NCBI GenBank assembly: GCA_963513935.1
Contig: OY740772.1
Span: 12,308,098 to 12,372,097, forward strand
Source of the DNA: Aphrophora alni
Lineage: Eukaryota; Arthropoda; Insecta; Hemiptera; Aphrophoridae
Length of the DNA stretch: 64,000 nucleotides
Reading direction: 5' to 3'
Below the pieces are notes generated by a model that had not been told where the DNA came from, did no database searches, and saw only the letters and a program-made list of their open reading frames with translations. A program made the translations under genes and the position numbers. Positions 53,911 to 63,659 of this stretch are shown in pieces (positions within the stretch are counted from its first letter, which is position 1; every line of letters starts with the position of its first letter).

Positions 53911-56576
53911 TGGTGATGGAGACTTTGAGAATAGCAGCCTGGAACTCTAACGGCCTCTTGAAACACAAACATGAGTTGGAAATATTTCTTGAAAGCCACA
54001 AAATTGATATATGCCTTATCTCGGAGACCCATTTCACTAAAGAATCTTATATTAAAATAAAAGGCTACCAGATATATAATACTATTCATCCTAGCAATAA
54101 ATCGCGTGGTGGAACTGCTGTCATTATTAAGGAAAACATTAGTCATTATGAAGATATTAAATATGAGACAAATGAAATTCAAGCTACCTTAGTTAGAGTC
54201 AAAACTGAGTCTAAGGATGTGACAGTAGTAGCGATATACTGCCCACCTAGACATATAATAAAGAATACTCAATTTGAAGCATTTTTTCAAGGGATGGGTA
54301 ACCACTTTATTGTGGGCGGAGATTTAAATGCCAAGCACACATATTGGGGTTCCAGGTTAATATCACCCAGAGGAAAGGAACTGTATGAGGCTGCGATAAG
54401 TTATCGGTGTGAATTTCAGTCAACAAGCACACCTACATACTGGCCGACTGATAATAGGAAAATTCCAGACCTAATAGATTTCTTCATTTTGAAGGGAATT
54501 AATAGCAACTACACAGACATTGAGGCGACTGAGGAGATTTCATCTGACCATACGCCCATTATTCTTACTGTCAGCCAAACAGTTATAAGGAAACGAAAAC
54601 CTTCCACTCTGGTAAACATTCATACCGACTGGGATGGATTTAAAAATGATTTGGATCGCAGAATAAACCTTAAATCGCCTCTTAAAACAATAGAACAACT
54701 GGAGACTGAGCTTCAAAACCTAATTGCTAACATCCAACTATCGGCTTGGGAAAATACTCCAAAAGTCGAAGGAAAAACCAGAGGAATTAACTATCCTATC
54801 GAAATTCGGGAAAAAATAAAAGAAAAAAGAAAAGCAAGACGAAGGTGGCAAGAATCACGAACACCACTGTCCAAAAATGTGTTAAACCGGTTAGGTAAGG
54901 AATTGAAAAATATGATTATTGAAATAAAGAACGAAACCTTTAGTAACTACATGGGTAATTTGTCATACGATAAAACCAGTGACTACTCCTTGTGGAAAGC
55001 AGCTAGATCTCTTAAGAGACCTATTACTCAGTCTCCTCCTTTGAAGAAAGAAGATGGAACTTGGGCTAGAGATAGCAAAGAAAAGGTGGAATTATTTGCA
55101 GATTACTTGGAAAATACTTTCTGTGCTCCTACAAGGCAAACAGCAAAGGAAAACCTAGATAAAATGATCAACCCAGATAAATCTAATATCAGACCTGCAA
55201 CAGTGAAAGAGGTGATTCGAGAAATCAAAACGAAAGTTAAACAGAAAAAAGCTCCAGGTTATGACCTGATCACTGGTAAAGTTGTTAAAGAGCTTTCAAA
55301 GAAAGCTCTTGTTAAATTAACATCCATTATTAACGCAGCAATAAGATTAACTTATGTTCCTCGTCAGTGGAAGGTGGCGGAAATTGTGATGATTCCGAAA
55401 CCTGGAAAGCCAACCACAGAAAAAACCTCATACCGTCCAATATCGTTGCTGCCTGTCCTATCCAAGGTATTTGAAGGAATTATTTTGACAAGACTTATGG
55501 CAGTAATTCAAGAAAAAATGATTATACCATTGCATCAGTTTGGATTTCGCCAAAAGCACTCGACAATAGATCAGGTGCACAGATTAACAAGCACTGTTGA
55601 AAAGGCCTTAGAAGAAAAAAATATATGTTCGGCTTTATTTCTAGACGTTGCTCAAGCTTTTGATAAAGTTTGGCATGTTGGAATTAATAACAAATTAAAA
55701 GCTATACTTCCGCAAAAACTGAGTAAATTATTGAGTTCGTATTTAGCAGATAGACTTTTTAGAGTTCGGATGAATTCAGAATATTCAGAGCTAAGGAACA
55801 TCAAAGCTGGAGTGCCTCAAGGTAGCGTACTTGGACCTATACTGTACTTAATCTATACTCATGATTTGCCTCAGGATGATGACGTCTTAATTGCCACATT
55901 TGCTGATGATACGGCTATCCTGGCTGTAGGGAAAGATGTAGGAGATGCAACAAGTAAACTACAAAATGCGACTAACCATGTCACTGCTTGGACTAAAAAA
56001 TGGCGTAACAAGATTAATGAGACAAAATCAGTGCATGTAAACTTTACAAATAGAAAAGGTGTTTACAAGCCAGTATATATTGATCAAAATATAGTACCGT
56101 ATGCCAACAGTGCAAAATATCTTGGTATGACCCTTGATGCTAAGCTACGTTGGAAGGAACATGTTAAGAAGAAACGTGAACAACTGGGTATTCAATTAAA
56201 GAAAATGCATTGGCTGATTGGAAGAAAGTCAGAATTATCAGTACATAACAAACTAGTGCTATACAAGCAAGTGCTAAAACCGGTATGGTTATATGGTATA
56301 CAGCTATGGGGCTGCTCTAAGAAGTCTAATATCAAAATTATTCAGACCTTTCAAAATAAAGTATTAAGGAATTTAGTGAAAGCTCCTTGGTATGTCAGCA
56401 ATGACACTATTCACAGGGACTTGAAGATCGAAACGGTAGAGGCCGAAATACAAAAGCAAGCTAAAAAGCATGAGTCTCGACTCTATAACCACCAAAACGT
56501 TGAAGTACTTCAGCTGCTTGACAACGCAGAGTTAGTGCGACGCCTTAAAAGACTGAAGCCTTTTGACTTGGTTTAA
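53907..56576 (+). CDS. LINE ORF2: AP-endonuclease / reverse transcriptase
   Basis: An uninterrupted 889-codon frame, the normal size for Jockey-type ORF2. It starts at the ATG of the ATGA overlap with ORF1; a second ATG follows at once. Residues about 6-220 are the exonuclease-endonuclease-phosphatase domain: WNSNG (N13), SETHF (E40), GGDLNAKHTYWGS (D139, N141) and SSDHTP (D214, H215). This nuclease nicks target DNA for target-primed reverse transcription. RT spans about 430-740: WKVAEIVMIPKPGK, SYRPISLLPVLSK, FLDVAQAFDKVW (motif A, D580), GVPQGSVLGP (motif B, about 635), FADDT (motif C, D667-D668) and YLGMTLD. The C-terminal LRNLVKAPWYVSNDTIHRDL block is typical of Jockey. All catalytic residues are present, so it may encode an active enzyme. 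No RNase H domain is present. Confidence 0.96.
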   Translation: MMVMETLRIAAWNSNGLLKHKHELEIFLESHKIDICLISETHFTKESYIKIKGYQIYNTIHPSNKSRGGTAVIIKENISHYEDIKYETNEIQATLVRVKTESKDVTVVAIYCPPRHIIKNTQFEAFFQGMGNHFIVGGDLNAKHTYWGSRLISPRGKELYEAAISYRCEFQSTSTPTYWPTDNRKIPDLIDFFILKGINSNYTDIEATEEISSDHTPIILTVSQTVIRKRKPSTLVNIHTDWDGFKNDLDRRINLKSPLKTIEQLETELQNLIANIQLSAWENTPKVEGKTRGINYPIEIREKIKEKRKARRRWQESRTPLSKNVLNRLGKELKNMIIEIKNETFSNYMGNLSYDKTSDYSLWKAARSLKRPITQSPPLKKEDGTWARDSKEKVELFADYLENTFCAPTRQTAKENLDKMINPDKSNIRPATVKEVIREIKTKVKQKKAPGYDLITGKVVKELSKKALVKLTSIINAAIRLTYVPRQWKVAEIVMIPKPGKPTTEKTSYRPISLLPVLSKVFEGIILTRLMAVIQEKMIIPLHQFGFRQKHSTIDQVHRLTSTVEKALEEKNICSALFLDVAQAFDKVWHVGINNKLKAILPQKLSKLLSSYLADRLFRVRMNSEYSELRNIKAGVPQGSVLGPILYLIYTHDLPQDDDVLIATFADDTAILAVGKDVGDATSKLQNATNHVTAWTKKWRNKINETKSVHVNFTNRKGVYKPVYIDQNIVPYANSAKYLGMTLDAKLRWKEHVKKKREQLGIQLKKMHWLIGRKSELSVHNKLVLYKQVLKPVWLYGIQLWGCSKKSNIKIIQTFQNKVLRNLVKAPWYVSNDTIHRDLKIETVEAEIQKQAKKHESRLYNHQNVEVLQLLDNAELVRRLKRLKPFDLV

Positions 56577-56702
56577 AGTTCACAGTTGTGGGTGTGGAGC
56601 TGTGAACATAGGTATTGACATTGGGAAATAACCTAATAAACTGTCACGATTGCTGTTAGAAATTAAGCTGCTGGTTAGCTGATAAAGCTAGTTGTAGTGT
56701 TA

Positions 56703-56730
56703 TAAATAAATAAAAAAAAAAAAAAAAAAA
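56703..56730 (+). other. LINE 3' A-rich tail
   Basis: TAAATAAATAAAA followed by about 18 A, marking the 3' end of the retrotransposon directly before the right target duplication. Confidence 0.9.
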
Positions 56731-56740
56731 TTAATAAAAG
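56730..56740 (+). repeat. target-site duplication, right
   Basis: ATTAATAAAAG, identical to 52,404-52,414. Confidence 0.85.
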
Positions 56741-56939
56741 AATTCGACAGGATGAGAAGAACCAGGCAATATAACATCAAATACAAGAAATATTGGTACT
56801 GCCATTTATTCCAGTAGAGGACCTACATATAATGTGGGATATCTTAAATCACAACTTCGAAAATTAAATTTTAGACTTGGCCACATGTTTTAAAACAACG
56901 TCCATTATTGGGTACTGGGCAAGATGCAAAATAAAACCA

Positions 56940-56953
56940 GCCCCCCCCCCCCA
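56940..56953 (+). repeat. C homopolymer
   Basis: About 14 C inside the MULE coding relic, at the place where a Pro-rich stretch normally occurs; it shifts or lengthens the frame. Confidence 0.9.
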
Positions 56954-57599
56954 GGTTCCTACTTGGAATTTGAAATGTTTACAGCTTAGTATAAATAGCA
57001 GACAGCGAACAAAAAAATGTAGTCAAGGTATTCCCACACATACAGTTCAAAAGAATGGTAGGTAGTGGTACACCATATAAATATATGGCGATTCCTTCGA
57101 CATTTGCAACAAAAACAGGCTATCTGGACAGAAGTATCTTAAAAATCAAGAACACATCAATCATTGTAAGAAGTTACCAAACCTACAAGGATACTAAAGG
57201 TAAAAAAGATACCTAAATAGTGATTTTGTACCATTTAAAACTACAGTGATTCAGACACTGAAAATGAAGTGCAACAAAATTAGTTATTAGACATATTTTT
57301 TTATTAAATTTATTTTAATAATATAATAACAGTTGCAATTATTTCAACTACACTATTATGGCACAGTAGACATTTTACTGCTAAGGACAAAATATTTTTG
57401 GACATGTTTCCTAATGGAGCTTACAAAATAATGGACATTATACAGTGGTGGACATTTTAGATTAGTGGACCATTAGGTGGTGAACCATGTCTCTTATAAT
57501 CTTTGTAATTTGAATAAGTAAAAACAAATAAACTTAACATAGTTACGACAATGCCACTATAGAAACCCTGTCAGCATTTTCAGTTTACATACTTAGTTT

Positions 57600-58250
57600 G
57601 ATACACGCTCTCAAGCTTCTGTTTTAATTCCCTAGGAGTTCTTTAGCCTGTCATTTTACTGTTATTCTCTCCCATAAGTAGGCACTTATTGTTTCTTAGT
57701 ATGATTCCTCCCAAGTTGCCTATTTGACCTTTCTCTACTAGATTTATTATCTCTGCATTGCCAAGAAAATCTCGATGAAGTGGAGAACTCCCAATGTTGA
57801 TACTCTCACAAAGGGCGTGCTCCATTTTATCAGGACAATGAGTTGCAGTGACATCCCATACAAGCTTGTTATTTTTCATTTCTCTCCTCATGTTTTCCCC
57901 TTGAGGAGCTAGGGAAAGGAAAACTTGGTCAGGTGAGACTAAATACTATGACAGGTCACCAAGTATCCCAAAGCCCCTATATGCGACACATTTTGTCCGG
58001 CACAAATGGGTCGGTTTAAAATTTAGGGTTATGTTGAAAAAAGAAGAGGGAGATGGGAGAGTTAATGTGAAAATGGGCTCACAGAGTAGATAAAAAAAAA
58101 AAAAATACACCAGCAAGAGAGTGGGAAGTGGTGCATGTCACAGAAAAACCTCAGTTCAACATGAAGAGTAGAGATCTGAGAAGGCTGTTTGCAGTGAATG
58201 ATAAGTTTAGCACCCCCTATGCCACTTCTGATTATTAAAGTATTTTAGGG
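57600..58250 (-). other. coding-like minus strand segment, unidentified
   Basis: The minus 82-codon frame at 57,643-57,891 reads MRREMKNNKLVWDVTATHCP then DKMEHALCESINIG. WDVT followed by a T/C-rich stretch is a pattern seen at the end of some RT proteins, but nothing else supports that. A low-complexity A-run lies at about 58,092-58,104. The class remains open. Confidence 0.2.
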
Positions 58251-58289
58251 GTAAAAAGTTTATATTCTTTATTTCTTTTTAAATATTTT

Positions 58290-58720
58290 ATGGCAATGAT
58301 AACTACGAAGTTTTTCAACTTTAAAAAAAATCTGTTGAAGAGGCTAAATAAATAGGTATCATCATAAAAATTAGAATAACTCAAAATTCACACAACAGAT
58401 TTTGATAAAATATTAGTAAAATACATATATCGTGTCCAAAAAGTCCCACACCTCCCACTTAATATTTTAATTTTTTTAAATAACCAATTAAATTTTGGCA
58501 CATAAGATATAGAAGTTTTTTTAAGTAGTTTAGAGTTTCATCCCCCACCTCCAAGTAGGGGTTGCAGGGGGTAACTTTAAAACCTTCAATAGTAACCCCC
58601 ATCTCGCTACCCTCATTTTAAATGTCTTTAAAAGACAAAACCAATGGTGTGCTTAAAATTTTTTAGTGCCCTATAACAAATGGCAGCCAAAAATGTTTGG
58701 AGGGATTTTAGTTGAAGAAA
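58290..58720 (+). repeat. F2 tail and another interspersed repeat
   Basis: GCAATGATAACTACGAAGTT with TTTCAACTTTAAAA resembles the F2 tail. It is followed by a stretch (CCCCCACCTCCAAGTAGGGG then TTGCAGGGGGTAACTTTAAA, CAATAGTAACCCCCATCTCG) of a kind common in insect interspersed repeats. No coding capacity. Confidence 0.35.
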
Positions 58721-60269
58721 CTACTGTCAATAGTTATTGTTAGAAGATTATGGGATACTGTACTACGCTAAGGGTTTAGGTTAAATTAGATCTTTAAAAT
58801 CAAGTACTGTTTTACATTTTTTCAAATGTATGCAACATAGGGTAAACAAAAAATCTTCCGTGGTGAAGAAGTGAATGGTGGCCAGCAGTTAATCTGACTA
58901 TAAAAACAGGTTAGTCTTTAGCATTAGTTCAGTTGGAAAAGTAAATAGAAGTTTTTTTTTATTGATCCAACTAATTGTAAAAGTGTCATTTAAAAGTGTT
59001 TGAAATGGAAGATTTTTCAGTATGTAGAGTTCCTGTCTAGTTAACAGAATTTGTTAACTGAGCAACAATTGTTGCTCTCCACGATCCTTATAATACTGGG
59101 TCTACACCATAACTTTGAAAGTGTTAGTCTCGAGAACAACCAATTGGCTCACTTTAGAAGATATTTTTTTTTTTTTTTTTTTTAATATTTGAACCCAAAT
59201 GAATAAATTCCGATTTAATTATAAGGTGTTAAATAAATAAAATAAATTCAAATTCTTATAATAACAATAGTTTTAATAACAGTATTCACAAATTTGATTG
59301 ATTCAGCAAAAAAATTCACAACACAGCATTTTTATGTAATTTTTTTTTTTTTTAGCAAATCGAAGGTGACACAATATACAAAGGGTTGAAAGCTAACATT
59401 TTTGTAAGAAAATAAAAATAAAATTTGTTTATTAAAAGTTGAAAATGATAGAACTAATATGCACAATAAATTTACATTCACAGAACGCATTTTTAAAAAC
59501 ATTTTATATTTTATACTTCAATCACAATTATGAATGATAATTGTAAAAAGCCAAGGAACAAATATTTTGTTTAAATAAGACTTTTCCTAAATTGTGTAAG
59601 AAAATATTTTCTGGACTCAAAACGATTTTAATACATATAGAAAAATCTATCGCACAACAATTAAACTAATCTAATGAACACTAACTTTTAACTATATCAG
59701 CAATAAATATGTTGCATTTAATTTGAAATTTTACTTTCAAATTTAACAATTTATACTTGTCTCTGGTTTTGCTCAATTTATTATTTAAATTATTTAATAT
59801 ATATCTTCACTTAAATTAAGAAAATTAAATTGTCTTTTTAAATTTAAGTCTTAAAAATGGTTTGCATAGAGAAAGGAAAATAAACACAATGAAAATTACA
59901 AGTAGATACATTTTAAAACTAAATTTTATATCATAAACTTTCATTCATTCCTCTAATTAAAACAGAAAAGCATGAAAGACAAATTTTTTGATTTTGTAGT
60001 TGGAATATAAATTAAATCTTGTATTAGAATTTTTACTATTAACTTTAAAAAACAGGCTGTTCTATAATGAAAAGAAAAATTATTGTGAGTTTTTAGCATA
60101 CATTAATATAAGTAAATCTGTGTGAACTTCATTATTAAATGCTTCATTTAACAGAACGGCATTAGAACGTATTTGATAAATAACATGAAATTGTTCATAG
60201 AGGTTATTACATTCAAGTTAATGCTTTCGAATATTTAATATAAAATTCCAGAGAAACTGAAAATAAATT
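58721..60269. other. AT-rich non-coding stretch
   Basis: Long T runs at about 59,166-59,183 and 59,340-59,354; nothing else recognised. Confidence 0.5.
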
Positions 60270-60590
60270 ATGCAAAAACATTGCACAAACTTTGACACTA
60301 ACCCATCTTCAAAATCAAATGTCAATTTGATAGTTGTCAATCAAAAAGTTAAAATGAATCATCAATGTCACCTTTGAATAAAAAAAGAAGCCTAAACTTG
60401 CTTCCTTGTGACACAAACATAATCACTGTTAAAATCAAGCTCTTAGTGATGGGGGGGGGGGTCTAAGATCATTTTGTTAATTATTTCTAAACCATAATAT
60501 TTTCTTTACTTGCGATTTTGCAAACGGGTTAAACTAAATTTGATTAAAATTTGTACAAATGTTTTGAGCTCTATCTAACTCTACCCGGAT
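60270..60590 (+). repeat. dispersed repeat F4, copy 3
   Basis: Begins ATGCAAAAACATTGCACAAA, then CAATTTGATAGTTGTCAATC, CTTCCTTGTGACACAAACAT, ATTTCTAAACCATAATATTT and CGATTTTGCAAACGGGTTAA, the same order as the 28.9-kb copy. A G-run lies at 60,451-60,460. Confidence 0.6.
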
Positions 60591-60745
60591 ATAGATGTTC
60601 TTTTCATGTAGTCTTGGATTAGATCACTATCTTTCATTTACCTATCATGTCTCTCTTGACCAACCTTCCAGCCCTGACGCTATTAGAATATTCAAGAGAT
60701 AGAGGTCATTTTATATTCTTTCCGTCATTTTTTTTTTTTTTTAAG
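60590..60745 (+). repeat. dispersed repeat F2, copy
   Basis: GTAGTCTTGGATTAGATCAC, CCTATCATGTCTCTCTTGAC, CAACCTTCCAGCCCTGACGC and TATTCAAGAGATAGAGGTCA match the F2 copies at 63.7 kb and, inverted, at 28.3 and 51.5 kb. Ends in a T run near 60,728-60,741. Confidence 0.65.
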
Positions 60746-61559
60746 CAGTAAGGAAAAAAACAGAACATTAAAGATGTGAAAGGGCGTAATGAAACAAAAA
60801 ACAAAGGATTTCTTTACAAAGTTCTCTTTTGATGTCCTACATAACCTCCAAAATTATGTTCATTACTTCCAGAAACACCCTGTATATTTTTGTCAGTATT
60901 ATGAATTAAAGACCATTTAACAATAACGTCCTCAGCAATCACATTATCACATTAACATGACAGCTTGTTCACACACCGTAAGAGAGCAAAATAATACTAA
61001 GATGTAATACTGAACAAGAAACATTAGTTAATTAATCAAATTAAATGCTAACGATATGATAGGTTCAAATAGGACAAGTTTTTAAACATTATTTCTGAAT
61101 GAAGATTAGATAAAATTTATAATTCAAACCAAAAGAAATATTCAAATTTAAACAAAACAAATTTGCACCGATTATTCGTCAAGTTCAGAAATCCGTTAGT
61201 TTGTTTAAAATTATAAACTTAAGTGGCAGGAATAAATTTATATCTATCTCAATGTTACCTAATGATATATACAAAAACACTATTTTGAGTTGAAATACAG
61301 ACAATAGTTGTAACGGCCTTTGTGTGTAACATGTTATAAATTACAGATTTCTTCAAAATTTGTTGTCACAGATTAATAGTAAAACTATCAAAAGTAAGAT
61401 TGTAAGTGTATAAAATCAATATTTTAGGTGGTGAATCTTATTTTGGTATTATTTACCCAGTATGCAAAGTATAGAGTAAGTTTGTTAATCACAAAAAATT
61501 CCAAGCTACATTTTAGGACTGTTCTTCATGGTCTCAGAATACAGAAAAAATTATTTTCG
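60746..61559. other. non-coding, nothing recognised
   Basis: AT-rich. The 63-aa frame at 61,428-61,619 overlaps the start of repeat F1 and is not supported. Confidence 0.45.
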
Positions 61560-62040
61560 ACATGCTGTTGTCTGTACGTAAACACGATAGTGGTCACAAA
61601 AAATAAGTTAGGAATATGAAATGTCAAAATAGTGGCCATTTAAAAAAAAATTGTATTCACATCTTGCTTCTTATTTACTTATGACACACTAAGTTAGATA
61701 AAAATTCTCCGCATAGTGGTACTAACCCAACGTCTCTATGATGACAAATAGCAAAGTTATTGTAAAAAATGTAAATTCGAATCCTGACCTCTATAAAAAA
61801 AAGTTATATTCATATAGTTATGAGATCCTACAGGGCCGATCACCAAAATGAGCGTAGCAAATGCAAACTCCTTCATATGTTCAACATTTTGAGTTCTGTC
61901 AGAGCTGAGATACTGACACAACTGAATTAATAACATAAATTGTTTAACAGAATGATCAAAAAAAGGAAGGATTCCGTTTATATCTTTAAAAAATTTAACC
62001 CCATCGAGAAACTCATAAAAATATTTCTTGAACATTTATT
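61560..62040 (+). repeat. dispersed repeat F1, copy D
   Basis: GTCTGTACGTAAACACGATA, GGTACTAACCCAACGTCTCT, CAAATAGCAAAGTTATT, ATATTCATATAGTTATGAGA then TCCTACAGGGCCG, and GAGATACTGACACAACTG follow the F1 order. The minus frame at 61,757-62,035 crosses it and is incidental. Confidence 0.6.
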
Positions 62041-62389
62041 AGCAAAATAAACTGTTTAAAATATTACAAATACATGAATAGGCCTATACTAAAATTAACC
62101 TTAAAAATAATTGTCTTTCAAATACGCTTTTTCACACAATAATCTCATTAGTATAGAAGGTCATTGTAAAATTATTGACATGATTTCTTACATTCTTATC
62201 ATCCAACATAACCGAGAAAATTATTATTATTTTTTTTTTTAGTGAATTTATACATTTGTTTCTGAAAGACAAAGTTTAAAACTTGGAATCCCAAAGACTA
62301 CAATTCAAGTCTTTCATAAACGTCTATGTTTACATAAAATTTACTTTTGTTATACAAATTAATCTTGAAGATTCTCTCAAAAGCTCACT

Positions 62390-62800
62390 TATAGTGAGTA
62401 CAGGTTTGGTGAACCTGAGGAGCCTGACTGGATCTACACCATTCTTCATATAGATCCGGTCTCTCATGACCAACTCTTGTTCTCTTCTGTTTGTAAAGAC
62501 CTAGACCTGCTAGTCAGTAATGTGTGGTTAGCACATTAAACATCCCATCACCGTTGTTCTACCCTTTTAAAAAAGAATTCACAACTAATTAAAGCCTCCC
62601 AATTTTTTTTACGAAGCTGGGTTAACTCCATAAAGTTTAAACCCCCACGGGAATTGAATTCACAACCTCTCGCTAGTGAAATCAGAGTGCTAACCACTAG
62701 ATCAACCAGAAGCTCATTTGAGGGCCAGCAGTCTTTATTTATACACTTTTCTTCTTATTTTTATTTTTAAAGGCAATGTTGACCAATAAGTTTGTCTACT
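62390..62800 (+). repeat. F2 copy interrupted by a SINE-like insert
   Basis: GACTGGATCTACACCATTCT, CGGTCTCTCATGACCAACTC and TTGTTCTCTTCTG (62,431-62,490) match F2. F2-like tail sequence (CTTTATTTATACACTTTTCT) resumes at about 62,733. The intervening 62,495-62,715 holds the tRNA-like segment. Confidence 0.5.
62630..62710 (-). repeat. tRNA-derived SINE-like head
   Basis: On the minus strand GGTTGATCTAGTGGTTAGCA forms an A-box, followed by an anticodon-arm-like CTCTGATTTCACTAGCGAGA and a B-box-like TTGTGAATTCAATTCCCGTG. The overall tRNA shape is kept but stems are imperfect. Sequence on its 3' side (minus) extends to about 62,495, as expected of a SINE body. Confidence 0.6.
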
Positions 62801-63369
62801 ATCAACAAGAAAAACAAATCTTGAAGAATGTCCAATAAATGTGTTGAATTTGTAAATGAAATTTTAAATAGATGATGATAAAAGTTATTTAATGTTTAGT
62901 GATGACATTGTAAATAGTTGTGTTAATCAGAAAAACTGCAAAATCTGGAATTGGATAAGCTAAATCAAAATTTCGAGTATGTTTGACATTCATTGATACA
63001 AATGTGATGTGGATTAATGTAGTATCAATTGTTAAAGACTTTCTTTTTTGTAAAACCAACATTTATTTAGATATATTAAAACTGTCTCAAGAAGAATATT
63101 GAAAATTCAGCAAAGTTTTGAGATCCAAGTTTCAAGTTCAGAATATTTACCACAAATGTGTACCGGTAATCAATGTTCCTTTATGTCAGAATCATGGGAA
63201 GTCACAACAAAAATTATACGAAAGTTCAAGTATTTATAAACAAATGAGGTAAAATCCTAAAAATATTCTGGTAACAAAGAATTGCTAATGAAAATATTTG
63301 TATAAGGACAGGTGAAGAACTCATACAAAAAACCATTTAATAGAAGTGGTTAAGTGATATTTTACGGAA
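62801..63369. other. non-coding, nothing recognised
   Basis: AT-rich; no feature supported. Confidence 0.45.
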
Positions 63370-63640
63370 AGAAGATAAGGAGAGTAACAGGTCAGCAATG
63401 AATGGGAATCCGATAGGAAAATGAAACAGAGGAAGACCAAAGAACAACTAAAAATGAACTCTGGATGTAGAAATTAAAGGCATTGGGATAACCAGAACAA
63501 AATTAAAAGCTGTGACATAAACAGAGTTCAATGAAACGATATGTCAGCAGCTGTGTGCACCAGAGGGAGCAGAGAGGATATGTAGAACTGATACAAAGTT
63601 GATGACATCGAACAAGAAAATTACAAAAGTGTGAGTTTTC
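63370..63640 (+). pseudogene. LINE RT C-terminal scrap
   Basis: KMKRGRPKNN at about 63,415-63,450 followed by TLDVEIKGIGITRTKLKAV (63,463-63,520) resembles the GKRRRGRPR--W-D-V--DL--LGI--A-D--W tail of insect RT proteins. A stop or two interrupts it. Too short to assign a clade. Confidence 0.4.
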
Positions 63641-63659
63641 AAACAGGTCAGTGTACTAC

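Larger units (their letters stand above)
52415..56730 (+). mobile_element. Jockey-clade non-LTR retrotransposon, 5' truncated
   Basis: A 4.3-kb insertion bounded by the duplication above and a poly-A tail (56,712-56,730). ORF1 lacks its start, ORF2 is complete, and a 135-base 3' UTR ends in ATAAATAAATAAAA. The AP-endonuclease plus RT without RNase H, and an ORF1 with three CCHC motifs, place it in the Jockey group. The 5' end falls inside ORF1, the usual result of incomplete reverse transcription. Intact ORF2 and a perfect duplication indicate a recent insertion. Confidence 0.93.
52248..57496 (+). mobile_element. MULE-type DNA transposon relic, split by a LINE
   Basis: Inverted end similarity: TAAGAGATAAGGTCCACT then ACAAAATGTCCAC at 52,248-52,278 faces, in reverse complement, TAAGAGA (57,490-57,496) and GGTCCACTAATCTAAAATGT at 57,451-57,470. 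Repeats of AATGTCCAC or its inverse occur at both ends. Between them, 56,741-57,286 (+) reads as the C-terminal half of a MULE transposase with stops and frameshifts: LPFIPVEDLHIMWDILN, then TSIIGYWARCKIKPAPPP, FLLGI-NVYS, WRFLRHLQQKQAIWTEV and a final SDSDTENEVQQN. This matches the LAFVPVEDV ... WIG--RG-RR-PRFP--LWNVY ... W-FI-ALQ-EQ pattern of animal MULE proteins. The LINE interrupts it at 52,414/56,741; without the LINE the relic is about 0.9 kb and internally deleted. Confidence 0.7.

Noticed and set aside
53781..54182. 133-aa minus-strand ORF within the LINE
   Set aside because: Antisense shadow of ORF1/ORF2.
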